From Mesorhizobium sp. B2-4-15 (lineage in GTDB: Bacteria > Pseudomonadota > Alphaproteobacteria > Rhizobiales > Rhizobiaceae): a stretch of 64,000 nucleotides of DNA. Within the stretch, counting starts at the first letter, position 1. Every line of letters begins with the position of its first letter. Under the pieces are notes generated by a model. It did no database searches. It was not told the DNA's origin and saw only the letters and a program-made list of their open reading frames with translations. The DNA lies in assembly GCF_006658505.1 (NCBI RefSeq), contig NZ_VFUZ01000015.1, positions 1 to 64,000 on the forward strand, given 5' to 3'. Of the stretch, positions 15,123-23,588 are shown in pieces. The position numbers and the translations under genes were made by a program.

Positions 15123-15760
15123 GAGCGGGTGCCCCGGATGATGACCTTGAGGCCCTTGGCGCCAGTGCCGGCGGCGTCGATGTCGATGGTCATCTTGTCC
15201 GCCTTGGCCCACGTTGTGGTCCCAAGGATGCCGGCGGTGCCGCCGCCCGCCAGGTTGGTGTCGGTGTTCGCAGCCGCCGATGGATTGGTCGAAAACATGG
15301 TGGAGCCGTTTTTGTTGAGGTCGATCGTCACCGCGCCAGAAGAGCTTTGGGCCGAAAGACCGAAGAACACTTCCGTGATGGTTGCGTCCATCGGCGCATA
15401 CCATGTGATTTTCGCGGTGCCGGTCGCGATGGCGGTGCTTTCGTCGGAGACGGCCACCTTGATTTCGAAGGGCGTGGATTTTTGATGAACAGCGAATAGC
15501 CGCTGCCGCTCTCGTCCTTGACGATCTTCCAGAAGTGGGGCGAGGTTGCGAGGATCATCAATCCCGCCCGCAGCAGCGGCTTCCAGAATAGCCGCGTCAT
15601 CGGCTTTCAACATGCCGCGATCGGCTGCTATGTTGTACCGCTTGTCGTATGTGCCGGGAGCAACCCCGAGCAACCGGGCCGCTGCGGCTTTATTCCCGGC
15701 TGCCTTGAAAGCATCGGCAGCCTGTTGCGCCAGTTCGTCCGAAAGGGGCGCTTGCGCCAT
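15119..15760 (-). CDS. Phage-like HTH and beta-domain protein with internal frame disturbance
   Basis: An open frame of 213 residues; AAGGAG precedes the ATG at 15760. Residues 1-60 form a helix-turn-helix (LAQQAADAFKAAGNKAAAAR) like those heading some phage proteins. The C-terminal half is a beta-rich domain (GTAKITWYAPMDATITEVFF; VTIDLNKNGSTMF). Between them, about 15484-15545, the open frame has poor codon use, while the shifted frame reads HFWKIVKDESGSGYSLFIKN with strong GC third positions. Two compensating one-base changes, in the runs CCCC and AAAAA, or a deletion junction would explain this. The product may be chimeric or inactive. Confidence 0.55.
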   Translation of the reverse strand: MAQAPLSDELAQQAADAFKAAGNKAAAARLLGVAPGTYDKRYNIAADRGMLKADDAAILEAAAAGGIDDPRNLAPLLEDRQGRERQRLFAVHQKSTPFEIKVAVSDESTAIATGTAKITWYAPMDATITEVFFGLSAQSSSGAVTIDLNKNGSTMFSTNPSAAANTDTNLAGGGTAGILGTTTWAKADKMTIDIDAAGTGAKGLKVIIRGTRS

Positions 15761-15775
15761 GTGCCGTCACTCCTT

Positions 15776-15802
15776 GCGTTGGTTGCGTTGGGGTGGCGTT
15801 GG
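15776..15802. repeat. Three short copies of GCGTTGG
   Basis: GCGTTGG occurs at 15776-15782, 15785-15791 and 15796-15802, just upstream of the phage-like gene. The spacing is irregular. It may be incidental low complexity or a small protein-binding cluster. Confidence 0.3.
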
Positions 15803-15941
15803 GTTTGAACCAAGACTGGAGGGCCTTGTCGACCTGTCTCTGCTTTTGGACTACCCGCCCCTATGGGATAGAGATTGCCGGCCGCTCTGCTGTCTTGGGA
15901 GGATCGCCGGCCACTGGCGGATCGGGAAAGATCGACGGCGG

Positions 15942-16124
15942 TCAAATGCCCTTGTCGGAGGGAGTTTGTTCCTGTTCCAATTTGTTGGACGCTTCGAGAA
16001 AGGCTACGATGAAAGCCACGTCCAACTTTGTCGCCCCGAGGAACTGACCGTCCGCGGTGAATGCCATCACGGTTTGCTGGTTGCCCTCGACGGCTTTGAC
16101 GCGAAAAGATTCATTCTTGAGCAT
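15942..16124 (-). CDS. Small hypothetical protein of the phage relic
   Basis: A 60-residue frame beginning MLKNESFRVKAVEGNQQTVM, with alternating beta-strand character (VMAFTADGQFLGATKLDVAF) and an acidic helical end. CGGAG lies 12 bases or so upstream, a little far for a ribosome-binding site. It is on the same strand as the phage-like genes at 14233-15760. The 180 bases between 15760 and 15942 have no supportable gene. No function is recognised. Confidence 0.4.
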   Translation of the reverse strand: MLKNESFRVKAVEGNQQTVMAFTADGQFLGATKLDVAFIVAFLEASNKLEQEQTPSDKGI

Positions 16125-16177
16125 CCGATGGTGCGCTCCGGAAGGCTTTTGGCGTCGAATCGGCTAAGCCTTGAGAC

Positions 16178-16876
16178 ATGAACGAGACCTCACTCTACGC
16201 GCCGGTGAAGCGGTTCCTCGAAAGTCTCGACTTCGTCGTGAAGGGGGAAATTGGCGGCTGCGACATCGTCGCGCTGCGCGAGGGTGAGCCGGCGATCGTC
16301 GTCATCTGCGAATTGAAGCTGCAATTCAATCTCGAACTGGTGCTGCAAGGCGTCGACCGCGCGACAGCTTGCGACGAAGTGTGGCTGGCGGCGCGCATGT
16401 CGGCGCGGGGCAAGGGCCGCGAAAGCGACGCCAGGTTTCGCAACCTCTGCCGCCGGCTCGGCTTCGGTTTGCTTGGTGTAACCGCGACTGACCGCATCGA
16501 GGTGCTTCTCAGTCCGGTCGCGCCTGCGCCGCGCAAGAACGCGCGACGCCGCTCCCGTCTTGTCGACGAGCATCAGCGCCGCCGCGGCGATCCTGTCGCG
16601 GGCGGAGGGTCGCGCAATCCGATCATGACCGCCTACCGCCAAAGCGCCCTCGCCTGCGCGGCCGCAATGGCCGATGGTCCCAAACGGCCGCGCGATCTGA
16701 AGGCCCTGACGCCGATCGCGCCGAAAATCCTGCAGCACAATGTCTATGGCTGGTTCGCGCGCGTGGACCGGGGCCTCTACGATCTCACGGATGCCGGCCG
16801 CGCCTCGCTGGTCCGTTGGCCCCAGGTCTCGTATGACGAAGCCCGACACGAGATTTTGATTGCGACGACCCCCTGA
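16178..16876 (+). CDS. DUF2161 protein, PD-(D/E)XK nuclease-like
   Basis: A 232-residue protein beginning MNETSLYAPVKRFLESLDF. The N-terminal third has the restriction-endonuclease-like fold signature: E24, D29 (GGCDIVAL) and E45-x-K47 (ICELKLQF), the metal-binding triad of PD-(D/E)XK enzymes. A basic linker (RKNARRRSRLVDEHQRRRG) leads to a C-terminal region that looks like a winged helix (GPKRPRDLKAL; NVYGWFARVDRGLYDLTDAG). This combination is the DUF2161 family of putative phosphodiesterases. Action on DNA is inferred from the fold only. It stands divergent from the phage relic, 53 bases away. Confidence 0.8.
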   Translation: MNETSLYAPVKRFLESLDFVVKGEIGGCDIVALREGEPAIVVICELKLQFNLELVLQGVDRATACDEVWLAARMSARGKGRESDARFRNLCRRLGFGLLGVTATDRIEVLLSPVAPAPRKNARRRSRLVDEHQRRRGDPVAGGGSRNPIMTAYRQSALACAAAMADGPKRPRDLKALTPIAPKILQHNVYGWFARVDRGLYDLTDAGRASLVRWPQVSYDEARHEILIATTP

Positions 16877-16950
16877 ATGCGGGGACTTGCCGGGCATGAA
16901 GTACCCCTCTTGGTTGATTTTTCAGACAAAATATGCTGCTTGTCCCGCCC

Positions 16951-17340
16951 ATGAAGACACTCTGCATGATGGCCGTGGCGTCCCTGATACTGGCCTTCCC
17001 GGCCAGCGCAATGGACAATGCTTTGCGTGCCGGGCTGATGAAACTTGATCCGCAAACACGCCTCGAGCAGCGGTGCGATGCCGAAGTTCTGGATCGGATC
17101 TCCCACGATGATCGCAAGTTCAAAGCCGATCGCGTCGTCGCCTACGCCTTCTCGACGCCCGAGATGAGCGCCGATGCGATCAGGAGCCCGGGTGCGGCGT
17201 TTCGCAGCAAAGGACAGTGGTATCGGCTGAAATTCAAGTGCCAGACGGGACCAGACCATATGCAAGTTCTCCAGCTCCGCTATCGAATCGGCGATGAGAT
17301 CCCGGAAGCCGACTGGGCAAAGTACAATCTCTACGATTAG
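16951..17340 (+). CDS. DUF930 exported protein
   Basis: A 129-residue protein from MKTLCMM at 16951, with a signal peptide ending near ASAMD (residue ~20). The mature part shows the DUF930 pattern: ALRAGLMKLDPQTRLEQRCD, VVAYAF, GAAFRSKGQWYRLKFKCQTG and a WAKYNLYD end. Two cysteines (in EQRCD and KFKCQ) could form a disulphide. DUF930 proteins are small periplasmic proteins of Rhizobiales with no established function. The frame opens at 16933 (an ATG six codons upstream), but the later methionine gives a better signal peptide. Confidence 0.75.
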   Translation: MKTLCMMAVASLILAFPASAMDNALRAGLMKLDPQTRLEQRCDAEVLDRISHDDRKFKADRVVAYAFSTPEMSADAIRSPGAAFRSKGQWYRLKFKCQTGPDHMQVLQLRYRIGDEIPEADWAKYNLYD

Positions 17341-17425
17341 TTTTCGCGAATTTGGGTTCGCTTTGGCTCGCGAGCCGGCGGCGGCTGAACATCCCCTGTA
17401 ATGCCACGGCCACGAAAATGGTTTT

Positions 17426-17445
17426 CCAGTGCTGTCCAGTGCTGT
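17426..17445. repeat. Tandem direct repeat, 2 x 10 bp
   Basis: CCAGTGCTGT is repeated directly (17426-17435 and 17436-17445) about 80 bases upstream of the TerC gene. It may be a binding site or chance. No riboswitch could be recognised in the 184-base leader. Confidence 0.35.
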
Positions 17446-17524
17446 GTCTTGACGGCAGCGGACCATCCCTTTAGGCCCGTTTTGACAATCGACGACGAAC
17501 ACTCGGCGAAGGGCTTCCAGGTCG

Positions 17525-18211
17525 ATGGAAATATTTACCGCCGCGGGCCTGTCGGCCCTCCTTCAGGTCATTGCCATCGACCTTGCCCTTGCGGGCGATA
17601 ACGCCATTGTCATCGGCCTCGCCGCGGCCGGCTTGCCGGTCAGCCAGCGCAAGCGGGCGATCCTCGTCGGCATTGCGGCGGCCACCATTCTTCGCATTTT
17701 CTTCGCTCTGATCACGCAATGGCTGCTCACCATTGGCCCCATGCTGCTGATCGGGGGCGGCCTGCTTTTGCTGTGGGTCTGCTGGAAGATGTGGCGCGAA
17801 TTGCGTGTCAGTCACGAGCAGGAGCGTGACGCGACCGAAGCGCTGTCGAATGGCGACTTCGACAAGGATGGCGTCGTAGGCGGCAAGGGGCCAAGTAAAA
17901 CCTTCTCGCAGGCCGCGTGGCAGATTGTCATTGCCGACGTTTCGATGTCTCTCGACAATGTTCTGGCCGTGGCTGGCGCAGCCATGAACCATCCGACGGT
18001 GCTGATTGTCGGGCTGGCCCTGTCGATCGCCTTGATGGGCTTTGCCGCATCCTTCGTCGCGCGCCTGCTGCACAAGTACCGCTGGATTGCCTATATCGGC
18101 CTGGCGATCATTCTCTACGTCGCGGTCAAGATGCTGCTTGACGGCGCGGTCCAGCAATTCCCCGAGCATTTCACCTTCCTGGCACCCTGGTTCGGATCAA
18201 GCGGACATTGA
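17525..18211 (+). CDS. TerC/YjbE family integral membrane protein
   Basis: A 228-residue membrane protein with about seven helices. It has the TerC hallmarks of paired acidic motifs in membrane helices: DLALAGDNAIVIGLA near residues 19-33 and DVSMSLDNVLAVAGA near residues 139-153. A charged loop (EQERDATEALSNGDFDKDG) separates the two halves. TerC-family proteins are implicated in metal export, notably manganese for several members; which metal applies here is not visible. It is transcribed alone. Confidence 0.88.
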   Translation: MEIFTAAGLSALLQVIAIDLALAGDNAIVIGLAAAGLPVSQRKRAILVGIAAATILRIFFALITQWLLTIGPMLLIGGGLLLLWVCWKMWRELRVSHEQERDATEALSNGDFDKDGVVGGKGPSKTFSQAAWQIVIADVSMSLDNVLAVAGAAMNHPTVLIVGLALSIALMGFAASFVARLLHKYRWIAYIGLAIILYVAVKMLLDGAVQQFPEHFTFLAPWFGSSGH

Positions 18212-18368
18212 GCCGCAATCAACGGCCGGCCGGCATGTTTGCCTGATCGCCGAACTCGTGTTATTGCGCCACGCGAATTGAGCTCATGCCAGAGCCACGC
18301 AAACCGCTATATGTTGGAACTTCGGACCGGATCAGCGTTTCCGGCTCGCGTCCATTGGAAATCTGCCC

Positions 18369-19682
18369 ATGTCCGCCCCGCGCGTCAGCTTTGTCAGTCT
18401 CGGATGTCCCAAAGCCCTTGTCGATTCCGAGCGCATCATCACGCGTCTTCGAGCCGAGGGCTACGAGATCGCCCGCAAGCATGATGGCGCCGATCTCGTT
18501 GTGGTCAACACTTGCGGTTTCCTCGATTCCGCCCGCGACGAGTCGCTGAATGCCATCGGTTCCGCGCTTTCGGAAAACGGCAGGGTCATCGTCACCGGTT
18601 GCCTGGGTGCGGAGCCGGAGGTGATCCGCGAGAGGCATCCCAACGTGCTGGCGATCACCGGGCCGCAGGCCTATGAGAGCGTGATGGCCGCCGTGCACGA
18701 GGCAGCCCCGCCTTCGCATGATCCCTATATCGACCTCCTGCCGCCGCAGGGCGTCAAGCTGACCCCGCGCCACTATGCCTATCTCAAGATTTCGGAAGGC
18801 TGCAACAATCGCTGCACCTTCTGCATCATCCCGGCGCTGCGCGGCGATCTCGTCTCCCGGCCGGCCGCCGACGTTCTGCGCGAAGCCGAGAAACTGGCCA
18901 AGGCCGGCGTCAAGGAACTCCTCGTCATCTCGCAGGACACCAGCGCCTACGGCATCGACATCAAGTACCAGACGTCCATGTTCGGCGACCGCGAGGTGCG
19001 GGCGAAATTCCTCGATCTGTCAGAGGAACTGGGCAAGCTCGGCATCTGGGTGCGCATGCACTATGTCTACCCCTATCCGCATGTCGCCGATGTCATCCCG
19101 CTGATGGCTGAAGGAAAAATCCTTCCCTATCTGGACATTCCGTTCCAGCACGCCTCGCCGCAGGTGCTGAAGAACATGCGCCGGCCCGCGCATGGCGAAA
19201 AGACGCTCGAGCGCATTCGCGGCTGGCGCGACATGTGCCCGGATCTCGCCATCCGCTCTACCTTCATCGTCGGATTCCCTGGCGAAACGGACGATGATTT
19301 CGAGATGCTGCTCGATTGGCTGGACGAAGCCAAGATCGATCGCGCCGGCTGCTTCAAATACGAGCCGGTCAAGGGCGCCCGCTCCAATGTCCTCGGCCTC
19401 GAGCAGGTTCCGCAGGAGATCAAGGAAGCGCGCTGGCACCGCTTCATGCAGCGCCAGCAGAAGATTTCGGCGGCGCAGCTGGCCAGGAAGGTCGGCAAGC
19501 GCCTGCCGGTGCTGATTGACGAGGCGCACGGCACCTCGGCCAAGGGCCGCACCAAATACGATGCGCCCGAGATCGACGGCTCCGTCCACATCCAGTCGCG
19601 CCGCCCGTTGCGCGCCGGTGATATCGTCACCGTCAAGGTCGAGCGTGCCGACGCCTATGATCTCTATGGTTCGGCTGTCTGA
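18369..19682 (+). CDS. rimO: Ribosomal protein S12 methylthiotransferase RimO
   Basis: A 437-residue radical-SAM enzyme that methylthiolates an aspartate of ribosomal protein S12. Three N-terminal cysteines bind the auxiliary cluster (LGCPKALVDSE, VNTCGFLDSARDES, TGCLGAEP). The radical-SAM CxxxCxxC motif is in SEGCNNRCTFCIIP (about residues 143-153). A TRAM domain forms the C-terminus (RLPVLIDEAHGTSAKGRTKY). Length and motifs are normal. Its last 19 bases overlap the convergent acetyltransferase gene. Confidence 0.96.
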   Translation: MSAPRVSFVSLGCPKALVDSERIITRLRAEGYEIARKHDGADLVVVNTCGFLDSARDESLNAIGSALSENGRVIVTGCLGAEPEVIRERHPNVLAITGPQAYESVMAAVHEAAPPSHDPYIDLLPPQGVKLTPRHYAYLKISEGCNNRCTFCIIPALRGDLVSRPAADVLREAEKLAKAGVKELLVISQDTSAYGIDIKYQTSMFGDREVRAKFLDLSEELGKLGIWVRMHYVYPYPHVADVIPLMAEGKILPYLDIPFQHASPQVLKNMRRPAHGEKTLERIRGWRDMCPDLAIRSTFIVGFPGETDDDFEMLLDWLDEAKIDRAGCFKYEPVKGARSNVLGLEQVPQEIKEARWHRFMQRQQKISAAQLARKVGKRLPVLIDEAHGTSAKGRTKYDAPEIDGSVHIQSRRPLRAGDIVTVKVERADAYDLYGSAV

Positions 19683-20245
19683 TCAGTCGGCTCGCGCCAT
19701 TCCGATGCTAAAACCGCGTAGATATATTCGTCGCCCCAGACGCCATCGAACTGATCATTCTGTCTGAGGTGGGCTTCCCTACGGAGCCGCAGCCGCTCGA
19801 CAACGCCGATAGATCCCTTGTTTGCGGCATCGAGCCGAGCAAAAATCCTGTGAAATCGAAACGCAGAGAAGCCGACGTTAATTATCTTGGCAACGGCTTC
19901 TGTCGCATAGCCTTTTCCGGCAAAGGCCGGGTTAAAGATATATCCCACCTCTCCCTGTCTGGCCGCCTTGCTGGCGAGTTTTAGAGTGACCTGCCCGGCA
20001 AGCGTTTCATCTTCACGGGTAACGACAGCAAGACGAAAGACATCGCCATCATTCTTGAAGGGTGCTTCGAGCATACCTTTGAATTTTTCTTCAAGCGCTT
20101 TTCGCGTCGGCACAGCGGAATAAAGGTATCGGTACAACTCCGGAAGCGAATGATATGCGGCGTATGACTCAAAATCACCTTCGGCAAATGGACGAAGCTG
20201 GAGACGTTCGGTCGTAAGCGGGAGGCTGAGTTCTGGCATATCCAT
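19664..20245 (-). CDS. GNAT family N-acetyltransferase (RimJ/RimL type)
   Basis: A 193-residue protein from MDMPELSLPLTTERLQLRPF; GGAG nine bases upstream of 20245 supports this start over in-frame methionines at 20260 and 20320. The order TTERLQLRPF, the motif GEVGYIFNPAFAGKGYATEAV (acetyl-CoA binding, quoted in part) and IFARLDAANKGSIGVVERL fits the RimJ/RimL branch, which acetylates N-termini or small amines. The substrate is unknown. It converges on rimO and is monocistronic. Confidence 0.85.
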   Translation of the reverse strand: MDMPELSLPLTTERLQLRPFAEGDFESYAAYHSLPELYRYLYSAVPTRKALEEKFKGMLEAPFKNDGDVFRLAVVTREDETLAGQVTLKLASKAARQGEVGYIFNPAFAGKGYATEAVAKIINVGFSAFRFHRIFARLDAANKGSIGVVERLRLRREAHLRQNDQFDGVWGDEYIYAVLASEWREPTDQTAEP

Positions 20246-20372
20246 CGCATATTGCTCCATGAAGAAGGTCCGCAGGCGGCACGACGACGCTGGTTGGTTT
20301 CGACCAATCCAGGCTTGCACGCAACGTTACGCAGAAAGGCCACGCCCTCCATCGGGCATACCCATAAACAAG

Positions 20373-20394
20373 AAGGGCGCCGCGCGGCGCCCTT
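20373..20394 (-). terminator. Terminator of the BMP-type transporter operon
   Basis: AAGGGCGCC (20373-20381), loop GCGC, GGCGCCCTT (20386-20394), a nine-pair perfect stem. Read on the minus strand it lies 24 bases after the stop of the binding-protein gene and is followed by TTCTTGTTTAT, a T-rich tail. Confidence 0.75.
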
Positions 20395-20417
20395 CCCTTT
20401 TGCTAATTCCGTGCGTC

Positions 20418-21485
20418 TTATTGCGGCAGCTTGTCGTCGACGCCCTTGACGTAGAAATTCATGCCGAGCAGCGTGCCGTCGTCGGCGACCTCGCCGTCCT
20501 TCAGCCAGGGCGTGCCGTCCTGCTTGGCGATCGGCCCGGTAAAGGGGTTCCAGCCGCCGGCAATCTTCTTCTCGGTCGCCTCGGCCATCGCCTTCACGTC
20601 GTCAGGCATGTTGGTGTAGGGCGCGAGCTTGACCGCGCCGTCCTTGATGCCGAGCCAGACATTGTCCGGCTTCCAGGTGCCGTCCATGGCCGCCTTCACC
20701 CGGCTGATGTAGTACGGACCCCATTCGTCGGTCAGCGAGGTCAGTTGAGCGTTCGGCGCGAACTTGATCATGTCGGATGACTGGCCAAAGCCGTGCAGCT
20801 TGCGCTCCTCGGCCACCTGCAGCGCCGCGGTCGAATCGGTGTGCTGGACGATGATATCGGCGCCCTGGTCGAACAACGCCTTGGCCGCGTCGGCTTCCTT
20901 GCCCGGATCGAACCAGGAATTGACCCAGACGATCTTGGCCTTGAAGTTCGGGTTGATCGACTGCGCGCCGAGCATGAAGGAGTTGATGCCCATGACCACT
21001 TCCGGGATCGGGAAGGAAACGATGTAGCCGGCCACGCCGGACTTCGATTCCTTGGCGGCGATCTGGCCGAGCACGTAGCGGCCTTCATAGAAACGCGCAT
21101 TGTAGATGCCGAGGTTGTCACCGGTCTTGTAACCGGTGGCGTGCTCGAACATCACCTTCGGAAACTTCTTGGCGACCTTCACTTCGGCGTCCATGAAGCC
21201 GAACGACGTGCCGAAGATGATCTTGCAGCCTTCGCGCGCCAGGCGCTCGAAGGCACGGTCGGCATCGGGGCCCTCGGAGACGTTCTCCAGATAGGCGGTT
21301 TCGACCTTGTCGCCGAGCGCCTTCTCGACCTCGAGCCGGCCCTGGTCGTGCTGGTAGGAATAGCCGAAATCGCCGATCGGGCCAGTGTAGACCCAGCAGG
21401 CCTTGAACTTGTCGGCAGCCTCTGCGGACACAGCCAGCGAAAGTGCCGCTGTCGTGGTCATCAGGGCAATAAGCAGTTTTTTCAT
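20418..21485 (-). CDS. BMP family ABC transporter substrate-binding protein
   Basis: A 355-residue periplasmic protein with a signal peptide ending near SAEAA (residue ~24). It is of the BMP/PnrA (basic membrane protein) family: CWVYTGPIGDFGYSYQHDQG at the start, ENVSEGPDADRAFERLA, IFGTSFGFMD, and IIVQHTDSTAALQVAEE near the hinge. Family members bind nucleosides (adenosine, guanosine) or related purines. It is the last gene of an operon with an RbsA-type ATPase and two permeases, all on the minus strand, ending at the terminator at 20373-20394. The exact ligand cannot be read from the sequence. Confidence 0.92.
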   Translation of the reverse strand: MKKLLIALMTTTAALSLAVSAEAADKFKACWVYTGPIGDFGYSYQHDQGRLEVEKALGDKVETAYLENVSEGPDADRAFERLAREGCKIIFGTSFGFMDAEVKVAKKFPKVMFEHATGYKTGDNLGIYNARFYEGRYVLGQIAAKESKSGVAGYIVSFPIPEVVMGINSFMLGAQSINPNFKAKIVWVNSWFDPGKEADAAKALFDQGADIIVQHTDSTAALQVAEERKLHGFGQSSDMIKFAPNAQLTSLTDEWGPYYISRVKAAMDGTWKPDNVWLGIKDGAVKLAPYTNMPDDVKAMAEATEKKIAGGWNPFTGPIAKQDGTPWLKDGEVADDGTLLGMNFYVKGVDDKLPQ

Positions 21486-21537
21486 CGTGTTACCTCTCTG
21501 AGTTTAAGCCTTGGAGCTTCCCGTCTTTTTATTGTTG

Positions 21538-22458
21538 TCAACGATCCGGAACGAATGGCTGCCCCAGGGATGCCGGCGTGTTCATCATCGTCAGACGCTT
21601 GTTGCGCGAGATTAGAACGAGAACCACGACGGTTGCCAGATAGGGCAGAGAAGAAAGCATCTGCGAGGGCACAGGAATGCCAAAAGCCTGTGCATGAAGC
21701 TGGCCGATCCACACCGCGCCGAAGATGTAGGCGCCGGCCAGCACCCGCCATGGCCGCCATGACGCGAACACCACCAGCGCCAGCGCGATCCAGCCACGGC
21801 CCGCGGACATGTTCTCGACCCACTGCGGCGTATAGACCAGTGACAGATGGCCGCCGGCAAGGCCGGCGCAGGCGCCGCCAAAGATGACCGAGAGATAGCG
21901 GTAGCGGATGACCTTGATGCCGAGCGCGTGCGCCGAGGCATGACTGTCGCCGATCGAGCGCAGCGTGAGCCCGGTGCGCGTCTTGAACAGGAACCACATC
22001 ACCGCCGCCGTCAGCGCGATCGAAATGTAGAACACCGGATCCTGGCCGAACAGCAGCTTGCCCACGACCGGGATCGAGCTCAGCCCGGGAATGTCGAGAT
22101 TGGGCAGCCTGACCCCGGGCTGGCCGACGAAGCTCGTTCCGATCATGCCGGAGAGGCCGAGGCCGAGCAGGGTCAGCGACAGACCGGTCGCGACCTGATT
22201 GGTGGCGAGCGACAGCGTCATGACCGCGAACAGCAGCGAGAACACGGCTCCCATGGCGATGGCGGCCAGAAGGCCGATCCAGGGCGAGCCGGTCAGATAA
22301 CCGGCTCCGAAGCCGGCCACCGCGCCCATGATCATCATGCCTTCGACGCCGAGATTGAGCACGCCGGAGCGTTCGACCACCAGTTCGCCGATCGCCGCGA
22401 TGAGAAGCGGCGTCGCGGCGGTGGCGATGGTCAGGAGGATGTTGACGGTGATGTCCAT
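21538..22458 (-). CDS. ABC transporter permease (nucleoside/BMP type), second subunit
   Basis: A 306-residue membrane protein from MDITVNILLTIATAATPLLI; the start shares a base with the upstream stop (TGATG at 22460-22456). It shows the branched-chain/ribose-type permease pattern: GELVVERSGVLNLGVEGMMI, then a conserved loop FLFKTRTGLTLRSIGDSHAS and GGACAGLAGGHLSL. It pairs with the permease at 22458-23588 to form the channel of a YufPQ- or NupPQ-like nucleoside importer. An open frame extends upstream to 23082 but is shadow. Confidence 0.92.
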   Translation of the reverse strand: MDITVNILLTIATAATPLLIAAIGELVVERSGVLNLGVEGMMIMGAVAGFGAGYLTGSPWIGLLAAIAMGAVFSLLFAVMTLSLATNQVATGLSLTLLGLGLSGMIGTSFVGQPGVRLPNLDIPGLSSIPVVGKLLFGQDPVFYISIALTAAVMWFLFKTRTGLTLRSIGDSHASAHALGIKVIRYRYLSVIFGGACAGLAGGHLSLVYTPQWVENMSAGRGWIALALVVFASWRPWRVLAGAYIFGAVWIGQLHAQAFGIPVPSQMLSSLPYLATVVVLVLISRNKRLTMMNTPASLGQPFVPDR

Positions 22459-23588
22459 CAGCGGGCTTCCTTCAGCTTCGGCGCGGCTTCCAGCTTCGCC
22501 GCACCATCCGGTTTCGTCAGCGCCAGGCCGATCAGCCGGATGCGGTAGTGAATGAGCGTGTCGCAGCCGAGCACGAAGAACAAAAGCATGCCCTGAAACA
22601 CTCTCGCCACCTTGTCGGAAATGCCAAGCGCGCTTTGCACCGCCTCGCCGCCGAGATAGGTTAGCGCGAGCACCAGGCCGGCTGCGATGATGCCGAGCGG
22701 ATTGAGGCGGCCGAGGAACGCCACGATAATGGCGGTGAAGCCATAGCCGGGCGAGATCACCGGCTGCAATTGCCCGATGGCGCCGGAGACTTCCGAAATG
22801 CCGGCAAGACCGGCCAGCGCTCCTGACAGCAGGAAGGCGAAGAACACCATCCGGCTGAGGCCGAAGCCGGCGAAGCGCCCTGCCCTTGGGCTGGAACCCA
22901 GCACGCGGACCTCGAAGCCCTTGAGCATGCGGCCCATCAGGATCCAGATCAGCACCGCGGCAAGGAGTGCGAAGACAAAGCCCCAATTGGCCCGCCCGGC
23001 ATCCGGCATCAGCTGCGGCAAGGTGGCCGCATCGCCGAATTGGATCGTCTGCGGGAAGCCGTGGCCTTGCGGATCGCGCCATGGACCGCGCACCAGCCAG
23101 TCGAGGAAGAGCTGGGCGACGTAGACCAGCATCAGACTGGTCAGGATCTCGTTGGTATTGAACCGGGTCTTCAGCAAGGCCGGGATCGCCGCATAGGCCG
23201 CGCCACCGACCATGCCGAGCAGAAGCATCAGCGGCAGCACCAGCGGGCCTTCGAATTGTGGAAACAGCACCGGAATGATGGAGCCGAATATAGCGCCGAA
23301 AATGAACTGGCCTTCGGCGCCGATGTTCCAGATGTTGGCCTTGTAGCAGACAGACAGGCCGACCGCGATCAGGATGAGTGGCGCCGCCTTGATCGCCAGT
23401 TCATGCAACTGCCAGACCTGGCTGACCGGTTCGATGAAGTATATCCGGAACGCGGTCAGCGGATTGACGCCGAGCAGCGCGAACATGATGGCGCCGGCGA
23501 TGATCGTCAGCGCGAAGGCGATGAACGGTGACAGCATCGAGAACAGCGCCGAGCGCTGCGGGCGTTTGACGAGTTCGAGGCGCATCAT
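22458..23588 (-). CDS. ABC transporter permease (nucleoside/BMP type), first subunit
   Basis: A 376-residue membrane protein beginning MMRLELVKRPQRS at 23588, where ATGA overlaps the ATPase stop. About nine to ten hydrophobic helices are seen. The family loop is KANIWNIGAEGQFIFGAIFG, followed by KTRFNTNEILTSLMLVY and VLGSSPRAGRFAGFGLSRMV. It is the larger of the two permeases, as in NupP/YufP systems. The end is coupled to the second permease by one-base overlap. Confidence 0.92.
   Translation of the reverse strand: MMRLELVKRPQRSALFSMLSPFIAFALTIIAGAIMFALLGVNPLTAFRIYFIEPVSQVWQLHELAIKAAPLILIAVGLSVCYKANIWNIGAEGQFIFGAIFGSIIPVLFPQFEGPLVLPLMLLLGMVGGAAYAAIPALLKTRFNTNEILTSLMLVYVAQLFLDWLVRGPWRDPQGHGFPQTIQFGDAATLPQLMPDAGRANWGFVFALLAAVLIWILMGRMLKGFEVRVLGSSPRAGRFAGFGLSRMVFFAFLLSGALAGLAGISEVSGAIGQLQPVISPGYGFTAIIVAFLGRLNPLGIIAAGLVLALTYLGGEAVQSALGISDKVARVFQGMLLFFVLGCDTLIHYRIRLIGLALTKPDGAAKLEAAPKLKEAR

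Noticed and set aside
17341..17524. A possible manganese (yybP-ykoY) riboswitch before the TerC gene
   Set aside because: The conserved core could not be found by eye; only a 10-bp tandem repeat is visible.
20793..21887. 364-codon plus-strand frame opposite the BMP-type binding protein
   Set aside because: Antisense to a secure gene with signal peptide and family motifs.
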